This document shows positions 12,298 through 22,262 of a DNA stretch of 64,000 bases, in pieces (the first letter of the stretch is position 1; each line of letters begins with the position of its first letter). Both the position numbers and the translations under genes were made by a program. The notes under the pieces were generated by a model. That model worked only from the letters and a program-made list of their open reading frames with translations, had not been told where the DNA came from and did not search any database. Where the stretch lies: positions 14,144,001-14,208,000 of the forward strand of contig AP031358.1 of NCBI GenBank assembly GCA_037833965.1, given 5' to 3'. The stretch is from Marchantia polymorpha subsp. ruderalis (Eukaryota > Streptophyta > Marchantiopsida > Marchantiales > Marchantiaceae).

Positions 12298-15200
12298 CAA
12301 TTACTGTAGTGATTACCTCAAAGAACCCTTGTAATGTTGGACTTAAATCCCTGCAGGCGGTTCAAAGAAACCGATATGCCGCAATGCTGCGAATTGCGAG
12401 CTGCGCCGGGTTTGCTGTGGTTACTTTTTGCGTTGGCTAATTGCCGCGCTAAGATATTCCTCGTGATGTACTACTACACTTAGGCCTGAAAATCGAAATG
12501 ATGTGAAAAGTTTCCAGACCTCCGGTTCTGGCTACATCTTTCGATCTACATGCAAGAGACATCGAAGTAGCTAAGACAGGTCTTTACAACGCGGGCTTTT
12601 TGGGGTTTTTTGACCTTGAATTGTTATTTTCTCTCTTCTGATTTCTGGCTGTGGTTTGAGCGGTTATAGTGAGTCCGCGCCAGCGGTGCAAATAGTCCAG
12701 GTGTCAGCTGTTATAGAATTGGTAACTTATTTTCGTTTCGATTATTTCATAAGATTGTTAAAATCAAAACAAAGATAACAGTCCAGGCCTATTTAACAAA
12801 CAGAAGTCTGTTGTCATCTATTTTCTCCACCTATGCGTGATTTTCTCGTACGTGTAACACCTTGAGGACTGTTTTTTCCGGCTTGGCGACATCTTGTTCT
12901 TCGTGTAACACTCTCACTTGTAGGTCTTTGTAGCGCCCCAAGTTTGTTTTTGTCACTTGAATCAAATGACTTAGCTCGTTGTCAGGACGACGCTGAACCC
13001 GTCATGATTGCGTGACTCGTTTTTCGGGGTGCCGTCCCGTGAGGGGCGGTCGTCGACGGCGCTCGCCGGAATCCTGGGAGGGTCCTTCGTCTGCGGTCCG
13101 GCTCGCGTCTTGCCTTCAGCGGGGCGGGATGCGGGTCGGTGGGGGCTATGGGACGCCCTCGGGAGACCGGCGTCAATGATGGTCCGGATTGTGGGCTCGT
13201 TCGGGACGTCGGCTGGCCCCTAAGCCTTTAGCGGGGCGATGAAGAGGCCAGTCGGTGAGGTGTTAGACTTCGTGGGGCGCGATGAGGACGTTCGCGTTGT
13301 GGCGGACGGGGGCGAGAGAGAGGGGTGCGTGATGACGTGGACGGAAGATGAGCAGATTAACATGGAACAATGTCCATAGGGCGGAAATCCGCTCTCAATG
13401 ACAACTGAGTCTCACGACAAACACAACACGATCAGATTGTAAAGGACAAGGAGCCTCCTTTATGGAGCCTAGTCTAGTACACAGGCAGGAAACCACAAGA
13501 ACGTATGTATGTAGAACACTGAGCTCGGTATTCATCCCAAGACGGAAATCCTGATGGGAATAATGCAAGGTCACGTGAGACGCTGTGGTAATGGAGCGTA
13601 CAATTAAGCACATGCTGGTGCTGTCGTATTGAAGGTCCTCAAGTTCAAGTCTAGCATGCTACAAAGTGAAGTGAAGTGATGCTCAAGTTGAGCTTGCATG
13701 TTCATGGCAATTCGAAGCCTACCTGCAGGGCATAACTGGAGAGTCAAATCTCTGATTTGAGTGTCAAAGTCGAATCTGTGAATCCTGTCAGCTGAGAAAG
13801 TCAAGCTGTTCCTGAAGTTACAACTACTATATCGTAATAAACTGGATACTGAACAATCGTTTACTACCGAGTATTTAAGTACAACCCCATTCCATGCTCC
13901 TCTCTTTTCACCCTATCATTTTAATCAGTGTCAAATCATGGGCACCAGACTTCAGGGCGCTTTTTGTTAAGGTCGTGACAAGACCTTTTCCTTAGCTAGA
14001 GAAGATTGATTCCGAGGAGTCATACTTGGCAGATCCTTAGTGAGTAACTAATGTTCATCTTGCAGTTAGTAGTGGATCCGATATTACAGCCATCAACTGC
14101 GGTAATATCAGACATTCTGGTGTTAGTTTTTCCAGAAGGAGAAATCTGAGTACACTCTGGTTACACAGGAATGAAACTCTGGCGACGAAAGAATGTTGAC
14201 TATTTGGAGCCCTTGTCAGAACTGCACAAATTTGGATCTTTCGTCAATGTATTGGAGAGGTGAGGCTTTACATTGTTTGAAGGTGATTGAGTGCTTATCT
14301 ACAACCATAGTTGCAGTCCATTCAGCCTTAAGCTACATATATACATAAGATTAGGTGAAATTTAGATTCTGATCTAGCGATTTTTGAAAGAGTCTCGTAT
14401 AGAGTTTGAGCCTTTGGTAGTAGTTGTTTTACCCCTCAGCTCGTAAAGAATGAGAGGGTTTCGCCTCCTTCGATATCCATTGAAGCGCCTGTGCTCATCG
14501 ACTTTGAACGACCAGTACAAGCTGTCTAAATCCTGGACTCTATAGCTATGGAGGCGACGACGGAGCTGGCCACTGGAGCCATCTACTTCCAGAACTCCTG
14601 CGCTCCTGAAGGTGCGCGTGGGCTCTGAGGTCTGGTGGCCGGCGAGCGTGGGATGCCGTGTGTTTGCCTCGGTCGGGATTCGGGGACTTTTTCCTTCGGG
14701 TTCCGCGGAGATGATGCCATCACCTCCTCCGCCCCTGCGACCAAAGTCCTCTTCCCGACGGGAAGGGGGGCCGTCGGCCGCAGGTTCGGTGCTCTTCCTT
14801 CAACAATTGTAGTTAAATTTTATGACTGAGTTCATGTTCCGAGGAGCACCGCCGCTCTCTCTATCCGGTGGGAGATTCCTGAATCCAATCCTGCATCCTT
14901 TGAAAAGCCGGTATTAGTGAAAGAGCTGATTTCAGCGCGTTCCCAGGATCAAGCAATCTTGATCGCAAGTGCTGAAAGTTTTTGCCAGTGAGGGCATCAT
15001 GGCTGCTACCCCGCTTCTAATAATCGTCGCTCTGCAGATTCCTGTGACAACTTCTGAGTTCCGTTTTCTACTGGCATTTGACGTTGCGAATTCGTCGACA
15101 TTCGTCTCATGAAGGACACGCTGAAAAGTTTAAAAGCAGAGAGTTATCGATTGCCCGGGGCTAGTGCTTTGTAAGGACTGCAAAGGGGCCTTGCCAAGAC

Positions 15201-15343
15201 GGACACTGCCCGTCATCGAGACTCTCGACTGTCTGAGAATACTGTACTGAAGACTGTCTGAGAGCACTGTAATCAAAAGAGACCCGAACGCTAATGCGTT
15301 CAGCGAGGATCACGGAACCTGCTGCATCTGCTCCAGAGCCTAT

Positions 15344-15419
15344 ACCCATGCCCAAACCCACCCAAGCCTATGCGTTATGGGTGGGTTTTGGGTGACATTA
15401 TTTTTCCTTGGGCATGGGT
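15344..15419. repeat. Nested inverted repeats (alternative hairpins)
   Basis: ACCCATGCCCA at 15344-15354 pairs perfectly with TGGGCATGGGT at 15409-15419. The overlapping CCCAAACCCACCC at 15351-15363 pairs with 15379-15392 apart from one bulged T. The two pairings share bases, so they are mutually exclusive folds. Confidence 0.7.
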
Positions 15420-15488
15420 GCGCACAAGTAATGCTAATGGCAGTGTTTGCCAAGATCCAACCGAGAATTTGCGTAATTGGAGTAGCGT

Positions 15489-15505
15489 GGGTGGGTATGG
15501 GTGGG
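15489..15505 (+). other. Canonical G-quadruplex motif
   Basis: GGGTGGGTATGGGTGGG has four runs of three G separated by loops of 1, 3 and 1 nt. This fits the G3+N1-7 rule, and such short loops usually give a stable parallel fold. Function at this site is unknown. Confidence 0.75.
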
Positions 15506-15941
15506 CTTCGGTCGCTGCTGATGGTTATGGTCTGGTCTGGATGCAGATTTGAAGCAAAATGTTGGCCTCTGATCTGCTTTGTTCTTTTGACCGCGGTGTC
15601 ACCCTGCCGCTCGGGCTACGCACTTCGCGGATCAACAGCCGACGTCGCTGTTCGTCCTCCGGACGGCTCTCGACCTGTGGCCGCACTGCTCGGCTGCTCT
15701 TTCACTGAGGGGAGGACGCACTACCACGCGCCGCTCGCTCTCCTAGATCGTCCCCGAGGAAAAAACCAGACTTTGAAGGAAGTATTTCGCGCCGCACACA
15801 CCGCGCGGTTGGTCGTCCGCACTGTGTGCAATCTTACTTGCGTGACGGCTGGGGAGGTAGGTCGTCCGCACCGCGCGCAGGTCTGCCTTCGCCCGATTTT
15901 GCGCGTCGGCCTCCCTCTCGCGGCCTTGTGCTCTTTCTTGC

Positions 15942-16015
15942 CGCAAGGGCAGAATCTCATTCCAGCCAGTTTCCTGGCTTATGCAAACTGGCAGGAATGA
16001 GATTCTGCCCTTGCG
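15942..16015. repeat. Near-perfect long hairpin
   Basis: Arms 15942-15972 and 15985-16015 are complementary over 31 bp with a single mismatch, around a 12 nt loop. The left arm starts CGCAAGGGCAGAATCTCATT. The stem length and short loop resemble a recent inverted duplication or a small-RNA hairpin. No terminal-repeat or target-duplication signature is visible. Confidence 0.85.
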
Positions 16016-16508
16016 TCCACCCTATATTGCAGACATGTGTCCTGCATGCGAGAGTATTCCGCACGTGCTCTCGTAGAAGAATTTGCATCAACGGACCTCG
16101 GATTTGGCACCGCAGAAGCATGAGACTTGTACCAGCTGCAGGGTCGAAGGGCATGGCCCCGGATGACAAAGGAGTCTGCATTCGTGTCTGCATTATACGA
16201 TGAGTTGCTTGCCACATCTTTCTTCGCAAGTGTGAGTAGTGACGGTGAACAGAAGTTGATGTTCAGAAATGAAGTAAAAAGAAGACAATAATCCGTCCCG
16301 GCGAAGTTGTCCATGCCAGCCATTTCCTGCCTTCTAATCACGAGCTTCGAGTCCTGTTGAGGTCCTAAGGTCACATCATGGTCGAACATCAAAGTGCTCC
16401 CAAATGCCAGTGTGATCAGCTCATGACCATCCTTGTCGGGCCATGTGACGATATTGACTTCAGCAGAAACAATTTGGCTGCCTGCTCGTGGATCCAACTT
16501 CAAATCCT

Positions 16509-16897
16509 GGTCAATTCCAGTCCACAAGGAGCCGCACCAGTAGTGATCTTAACCAGAAAACTCATATCATATCGATCAACTTCCTTGCTTTTGGCAAGCA
16601 TAATAATGATAGGTGGTACCACGGGAAGGTTGGTAATTTTGTATGTCTGAATGGAACTAAGAAGCAGCTGCGCGTCGAATCTGGGTATAATGATCAAAGC
16701 TCCCGGTCTAAAATATTGCGCAATGCTCACCACGGCCAGCCCATAAACATGATGACCATGTATCTCCTGTCCCTGATCTCTGGACGAGCATCATAAAGAA
16801 GCTGCAGAATGACAGCCATGATATTCCAATGAGTGAGCACCACTCCTTTGCTCATTCTTGTGGTTTGTGAAGAGTACAAAAGCGCAGCTAACAGAAA
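16509..16897 (-). pseudogene. 4-coumarate:CoA-ligase-like fragment (adenylate-forming enzyme)
   Basis: Minus-strand translation gives LLYSSQTTRMSKGVVLTHWN, a decayed AMP-binding P-loop (normally YSSGTTGxxKGV). After a frameshift it gives HVYGLAVVSIAQYFRPGALI, then TYKITNLPVVPPIIIMLAKS and ITTGAAPCGLEL. These match consecutive conserved blocks of 4CL and related acyl-CoA ligases. The fragment covers only the central part of a ~540 aa enzyme; the N-terminus and the C-terminal lid are absent. The substituted P-loop residues (G to Q, G to R) and the frameshift just before HVYGL show it is dead. Homology then ends abruptly near 16509. A 182-codon minus-strand frame (15979-16527) overlaps the downstream side but does not look like 4CL. 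Confidence 0.82.
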
Positions 16898-16973
16898 TAG
16901 AACTATTTCGGGTGAGTCGTTTCTTCACAATAGACATGACACTTGGTTTTAGCCAAGTGTCCTGGTTCGCACC

Positions 16974-17034
16974 GTCGTCAAAAGTCTGCCTTAGCCTTTT
17001 GACGACATATGCATAGCATTGTTTGCACTCAGAG
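16974..17034 (+). repeat. Flanking direct repeat with W-box hairpin, copy 1
   Basis: A 61 bp unit is shared with 18729-18789. It contains an 11 bp perfect inverted repeat (GTCGTCAAAAG / CTTTTGACGAC, 11 nt loop) and ends GCATTGTTTGCACTCAGAG. Each arm holds a TTGAC core, the WRKY-binding W-box core. Confidence 0.8.
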
Positions 17035-18350
17035 AATTTGTTCTGTTCCAGATTCTTCCTTCAACTCCAGCTGAAAGGCATATTTAGGTTTTCCAGAACT
17101 GAAAGAAGGTGCTTTGATAACTATCAGTTTTCTTTTCCTGAACAGTTGAACAGGAATTGAGTGGAGCCGCTGCTTTTTTATGCATATGATGTTGATGCCC
17201 TCGGTAAAAATATGTGTTGTGGCTTTCCTGTTCAAATCTGATTTACTGAACAATGGGAACTGAAGTTCACGTCCTCCCTTCACCCTAGTATCCTCTCTCT
17301 TTCCGGGTGGTAACTCCGTCTAGAACTGACCATTCAGCACTCGGGGTTCTGCTCACGGAACATGCTATGCACTTTGTGTGGAGTCTGTTGAGCTATTGTA
17401 AAGGCCTGGTATGCGAGGCATGTTGATTTGAACGTTTTCGGTTCGTACCCCCAGTATGGTACTGTTCTCGTGCCAGCATTTTGAGTTGCTTGTGGAAAGC
17501 TTTGCGATTTTTGTGAAAAGCCAAACTCTCACTCGATTGTTAGTATCTGGACACTGAGTTGTCGAAATCTCAACACTCGATGCCAGCTTGTCTTTTCTTT
17601 CGTCCTTACTTCTGTTGATTCAGCTGAGTGGGATCAAACTCTCATCGGATCTCGGTTACTGTCTGTCTGTCGGAGCTTTTCCGTCCATATTCTTGCTTGT
17701 GAACTGAGCTAGTTTTAGCTAAGAAGAAGAAGAAAAATTTGTTCTTTTTATTTCAATGCCTAGCTCGTATTTTCCTCCACAACAGGCTCACAAGTCAAAT
17801 TTCACTTACTTGTTATGCAAGGTCCTTTGATTGGTGTTATCTTGTCGATGCTTCGATGCCGAGTACTTAGGGTAATCTACTAGAAAGTGTTTTTGTCATC
17901 ATATCTCTCGCGCTGACCTTGTTGATGCCATCGTTGCTTAACTTGCTACATGCAAACAAGACAATCGCATCTGCCTGTAGTTTATGTGTGTCGGCTCAAA
18001 TTGTGTGAGCCGCTGCAAGTTGTACCTCCTCGGATTTCCAGCCATCGGAATCTCTCTCTCTCTGTGTTCGGCAGATTTTTCAGCGGGAGCTTTTCATAAG
18101 CCCGTTGCATTGTGCTTAGGCATTTCGTTTTTTGTACTTTCATAACTGCACTCTGTTTCTTCAGACCCCAGTATCTCTAGCTCTAAGCCCTATGCCATCA
18201 TTGGTCTACCATGGGTGTGGGCAACATATATCGGTTTGTTAGGTTTTGATTTCACTTCAGGAAATGACTATTTTACTCACTGATGAAGTAGCCGGACTCT
18301 GTTACGATTATGTGATGCCACGAGTAGACCTTGTCTGTGGTCCCTGTTTC
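17032..18350 (+). repeat. 1.3 kb segment duplicated from or with RPT3 intron 1, copy A
   Basis: This segment is collinear, in the same orientation, with 47969-49278 inside RPT3 intron 1. Identity is high by eye from GAGAATTTGTTCTGTTCC at the left end to GGTCCCTGTTTC at the right, with small indels and substitutions throughout. No RPT3 exon is included. The apparent ORF at 17029-17283 (minus) is merely part of this repeat. Whether it is intron DNA copied here or a mobile element present at both sites is not decidable from two copies. Confidence 0.9.
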
Positions 18351-18728
18351 ATCTTTTGTCTGTCTATCAACTGAAAACAACAAGAGGGTGGAGGCTTTTT
18401 CCCCCTTCATGTGCACACCTCGTTCTGTGTCTTCTACGATGGTTCATCTACGTGATGCATGAACCATAGCGCGTCAGGGGAGTCGTGGAAATTACGTGTA
18501 TCTTATCAGGTTTAAGCCAGTATCAAAACCTAAAGCAAAACAGATGAGGTCGAGTGCTGGGCATGAGCACCGTATTCGACCTTGACGAGGATCATGTGCA
18601 CCTGCCTGTAATGTGCCCGAAGGTATGAAGGGTTTAGAGAGTATCCAATTGCAAAGGGAAGCCATCAAGCGAGCCAGTCCATATAAGCGAGCCAGTCCAT
18701 ATACAGGCCTTCTCCTGACTTGCGCACC
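18351..18728. other. Promoter-proximal region upstream of PAP-b
   Basis: No gene. It holds a small inverted repeat (ATGGTTCAT / ATGAACCAT, 18439-18467) and a 17 bp tandem duplication of GCGAGCCAGTCCATATA near 18675-18710. Confidence 0.5.
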
Positions 18729-18789
18729 TTCGTCAAAAGTCTGCCTTAGGCTTTTGACGACTGATGGAGAGCATTGTTTGCACTCAGAG
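18729..18789 (+). promoter_or_regulatory. W-box hairpin upstream of PAP-b, repeat copy 2
   Basis: This is the second copy of the 61 bp unit at 16974-17034. Its stem (TCGTCAAAAG / CTTTTGACGA, 18730-18739 with 18751-18760) places two TTGAC cores head to head about 100 bp before the PAP-b start codon. WRKY factors bind TTGAC cores and several are known to act in plant phosphate starvation. A regulatory role here is inference only. Confidence 0.4.
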
Positions 18790-18888
18790 TGAACAATGCT
18801 ATGGATGGTTCAAAGCATTATTGTATTGAGCTTATTCCGCATTCACAAATTCACAAATGTGTCTGCTCTGTATGTGTGGGTGCAGAAA

Positions 18889-21872
18889 ATGAATACCTGT
18901 CTCGGGATCACTCTGCTGGTGGTGCTGTGCTGCACGAGCTGGAGCAGTGCAGGCACAACGAGTCGATACATGCGTAGATTGGAAGAAGGTGTTGACCTCC
19001 CGGAAAACAGTACTTATTTCAAGATCCCCAAAGGATATAATGCTCCTCAACAGGTCAGCAACACTTAAATTTTAGAGTTCTCAATTAATTGATGGAATAC
19101 TAGGATTTATTTCAGGTTTCTAGTAGGAGTAACACGTATTATTATCAGGCTATATCCGTCCAGGATTCGAATTGAGGTCTCTGAATGGATGATCTGAGTG
19201 CCTCCTGCTTGCCCTTGTGATTGATATTGTTTTAGTTAATTATATGTTATTATAACAATATTACATTACTTTCCTATTCATGGCACTCTGTGAAACCAGT
19301 GGTAATTGACATTTGAGTGGTAATTGACATTTGAATGTAATCCATTTGTTGTTCAGATATCCTTATCTTCGTGCGTTGTTTTCTCTGACAGGGAATAATT
19401 TGCTCTTTGCAGTGACGAATCTATAACTTGATATCAAAGTTGATGGATGTTTATGGATGGATTTGAACACTTACGATATGAAGTGAGCATTTTGACTTGC
19501 AGGTACATATACATCAAGGAGATTTCGAAGGAAAAGCTATCATAATATCATGGATCACCCCGGACGAAGCTGGAGATAGTAAAGTATTGTACGGGAAAGC
19601 TCCAGGTTCCAAGTACACCACGTCTGTCACGGGAGAAGCTAGCACTTACAGCTTCTACACTTACAAATCTGGATATATTCACAAAGCTGTAATTAGCGGC
19701 CTTGAAGTAAGTTTGAAGCAGCCAATTCGTTTTCACCACCAAAGTTTGTAATGTGTTATTACAAATTGATTTATCCAGTGCTTTAAGTATTCACAGCTTC
19801 TACACTTACAAATCTGGATATATTCACAAAGCTGTAATTAGCGGGTTTGAAGCAGCCAATTCGTTTTCACCCCAAAAGTTTGTGATGTGTTATTACAAAT
19901 TGATTTATCCAGTGCTTTAAGTATTCACATAATATTTTGATCATGACAGTTTAGGACCAGGTACTATTACACGTTGGGAACTGGAGACGCAGCTCGAGAA
20001 TTCACGTTCGTGACACCTCCAGAAAGCAAACTGGAGACCCCTTACGCCTTCGGTGTTATTGGTAAGGATTCAATTTTGGTAGTGCAGAACTTCTATATTC
20101 TTGTTATACATGAATGACTCAAACTCCACGTTTGGATAATCGGGGAACGTCTATAGTCTTGTGGTATATGAATGATTTAAACTCCAGGTTTCGTGTTAGA
20201 ATTGAGGTGATCTTGGCCAGTTGTATATGAATGATTTATATGAATGATTTAAATTCCAGGTTTCGTGTTGAAATTCAGGTGATCTTGGGCAGACTATGGA
20301 TTCAGTGTCTACACTCCAGCACTATATGAAGAGTTTCGGACAAACAGTTTTGTATGTAGGAGACTTGTCTTACGCTGATGCCTATCCTTTTGACAATAAC
20401 GTTCGCTGGGATACGTGGGGTCGACTGGTGGAGCCTAGCACAGCATATCAGCCGTGGATCTGGACAGCAGGCAATCACGAATTAGATTACCTTCCTGAAG
20501 TTGTAAGTATTCATATCTTGCTTGTGATGCCTGGTTGAATTCACTTTCATGTGTGTTTAGTATAACTTGCAAACTGTTATTGATCTTTGTGTATAGTTGA
20601 AAAGTTCAGAATATATTGATTTCACAGTGTGAAAATACAGCATGGTAGAAACTGATAGGGGTACATATGTGGACTCAGGGCTAATTTTGCTTTCCCCGCG
20701 TATGATTATGACCAGTTTACTTTTGTTTCTCACGGATATTGCTTGTTGCAGGGTGAAACTATCCCTTTTCAGCCATACATACATCGATATCATGTGCCAT
20801 TTGAGGCTTCAGGAAGCACATCTCCCCTGTGGTACTCGATCAAGCGAGGACCTGCCACAATCATAGTTTTGTCTTCTTATTCAGCCTATGGTATGTACCA
20901 TTGAAATTCTTGGTATCATGTTGTTCCTCTTGTTCCTCTTGAGTTCGGCTCCATGAATATTTGTACTAATCAATTTTTCAATGATTTGTTGTATAGTTCT
21001 GTCTTAGAATCTGTTTTTTAATATCAAAATACATCATATTTATCATGTTTCTGTGGATGTGGTGTATTGTGCAGGAAAGTATACACCGCAATATCAGTGG
21101 TTTTTGCAGACCTTGGAAGCTGTGGATAGAAGCGTTACTCCATGGTTGATAATTCTGGTGCATTCACCATGGTACAACAGCAACAGCTATCACTACTACG
21201 AGGGTGAAACTATGCGAGTCATCTTCGAACCATTTGTAGTGAAATACAAAGTTGATATAGTTTTTTCAGGACATGTGCATGCATACGAAAGAACAGTAAG
21301 TTTCCTATTCATTTGTCTTTCACCCATCAGAGAATGGATGTTTTATGAATATTTCATTCAATTATTGACGGACTTGCATATCTGCTTTGTTTCAGTATCC
21401 AGTTTCAATGTTGAATATAACATTGTGAACTATTGACGGACTTGCATATCTACTTTGTTTCAGTATCCGGTTTCCAATGTTGAATATAACATTGTGAACG
21501 GACTATGTACACCTAAGAATGACAACTCTGCACCAGTTTATGTGGTTATTGGAGATGGCGGTAATGTGGAAGGACTGTCGGGAACGTAAGTGATATGTGG
21601 TTATATACATTCAAATTTTTGCACATTCATCATCCATCTAGAATTTCTTAGAATTAGAAAGAGTTTTATTAATGGTTAATTCTAAACATTTGTGTTATTC
21701 CAGATTCACGGACCCTCAGCCTGCATACTCAGCTTTTCGAGAGGCGAGTTTTGGACATGGATTATTGGAGATTCAGAACCACACTCATGCCTACTTCACT
21801 TGGCATCGCAACCAGGACGGTGAGAGAGTTTCAGCAGACTCGGCTATGTTTTTGAACAAATACTGGACCTAG
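18889..21872 (+). CDS. Purple acid phosphatase (PAP-b), complete
   Basis: Predicted to be a secreted 451 aa purple acid phosphatase hydrolysing organic phosphate in the apoplast or vacuole. Eight exons: 18889-19053, 19503-19706, 19950-20061, 20279-20502, 20752-20890, 21075-21295, 21464-21585 and 21704-21872; phases agree throughout. The start at 18889 gives a signal peptide ([20 protein letters not shown]). All five metal motifs are present: GDLG (D162), GDLSYAD (D189, Y192), GNHE (N226), VHSPWY (H311) and GHVHAYERT (H348, H350). Length fits the high-molecular-weight plant class. Every exon border seen in the divergent paralogue at 1-1928 is conserved. Tandem duplications copy the end of exon 2 and the starts of exons 4 and 7, creating decoy splice junctions. 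The model uses the copies that keep frame. Family is certain; substrate is not. Confidence 0.95.
19649..19927 (+). repeat. Tandem duplication over PAP-b exon 2 / intron 2 junction
   Basis: Unit 1 (19649-19793, 145 bp) contains the last 58 bp of exon 2, its GTAAGT donor and intron sequence. Unit 2 (19794-19927) repeats it but lacks 11 bp exactly where CCTTGAAGTAA should be, so the second exon copy has no 5' splice site. Confidence 0.9.
20165..20292 (+). repeat. Tandem duplication over PAP-b intron 3 / exon 4 junction
   Basis: Units start at 20165 and 20237 (period 72). Each contains an AG followed by GTGATCTTGG, the first bases of exon 4. Use of the upstream copy would reach a TGA within about 14 codons; the second copy opens the real exon. 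Confidence 0.85.
21363..21499 (+). repeat. Tandem duplication over PAP-b intron 6 / exon 7 junction
   Basis: Units 21363-21430 and 21431-21499 (period 68) each carry TTTGTTTCAG followed by the first ~37 bp of exon 7. The upstream copy lacks one C, so splicing to it would shift frame and stop (TGA) within 11 codons. The downstream acceptor keeps frame. Confidence 0.9.
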
Positions 21873-22262
21873 TAGCAGGAGTAGTAGCGCAACTGTAAAT
21901 ACTGGACCTAGTAGCAGGAGTAGTAGCGCAACTGTAAATATGTTACTTGCTCTTTTACCCTCAGTTAAACTCCTGCTCACTGAGTTTTGGCACAAAGAGT
22001 TTTCGGGACTTTATAAACAACTCCAAGCGGAGAAAATGTAAAAAAATAAAACTGATTTGGAAAGTCCCGAGAGAGCGAGTATCTTAAACTCTGAGAAAAT
22101 GTTAAAAAATAAGACTGATTTGGAAAGTCCCGAGAGAGCGAGTATCTTAAACTCTGTTTAGTGAGTTTTGGCACCAGGAGTTTTAGGGAGTTCAAACACC
22201 TCCATGTGGAGAAAATGTGAAAAAATAAAACTGATTTGGAAAGTCCCGAGAGAGCGAGTGTG
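21861..22262 (+). repeat. Tandem repeats at and after the PAP-b stop codon
   Basis: A 39 bp unit spanning the stop codon (TACTGGACCTAG...) occurs at 21861 and 21900. Beyond it, a 63 bp unit beginning GAGAAAATGT occurs at 22030, 22093 and, after an inserted segment, 22209. A longer unit starting GTGAGTTTTGGCAC-like also repeats at about 21978 and 22158. Together they form a small minisatellite in the 3' UTR or just downstream. Confidence 0.85.

Larger units (their letters stand above)
12298..15942. other. Intergenic, partly GC-rich, no gene recognised
   Basis: A GC-rich island (about 12960-13330) has no recognised gene on either strand. A second GC-rich patch at 14548-14829 starts with an ATG frame (MEATTELATGAIYFQNSCAP) that stops at 14626 and then continues open (GFRGDDAITSSAPATKVLFP). 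It could be a 5' exon or a relic, but I cannot name it. Nested inverted repeats and a G-quadruplex motif (15341-15505) are listed separately. ORFs at 15377-16000 look like shadows of GC-rich DNA. Confidence 0.4.

Noticed and set aside
17029..17283. Minus-strand ORF shared with 48021-48221 as an apparent conserved protein
   Set aside because: Both copies lie in the duplicated 1.3 kb segment and diverge by frameshift (GINIICIKK versus GQQHQMHKK), so DNA duplication rather than protein conservation explains the match.
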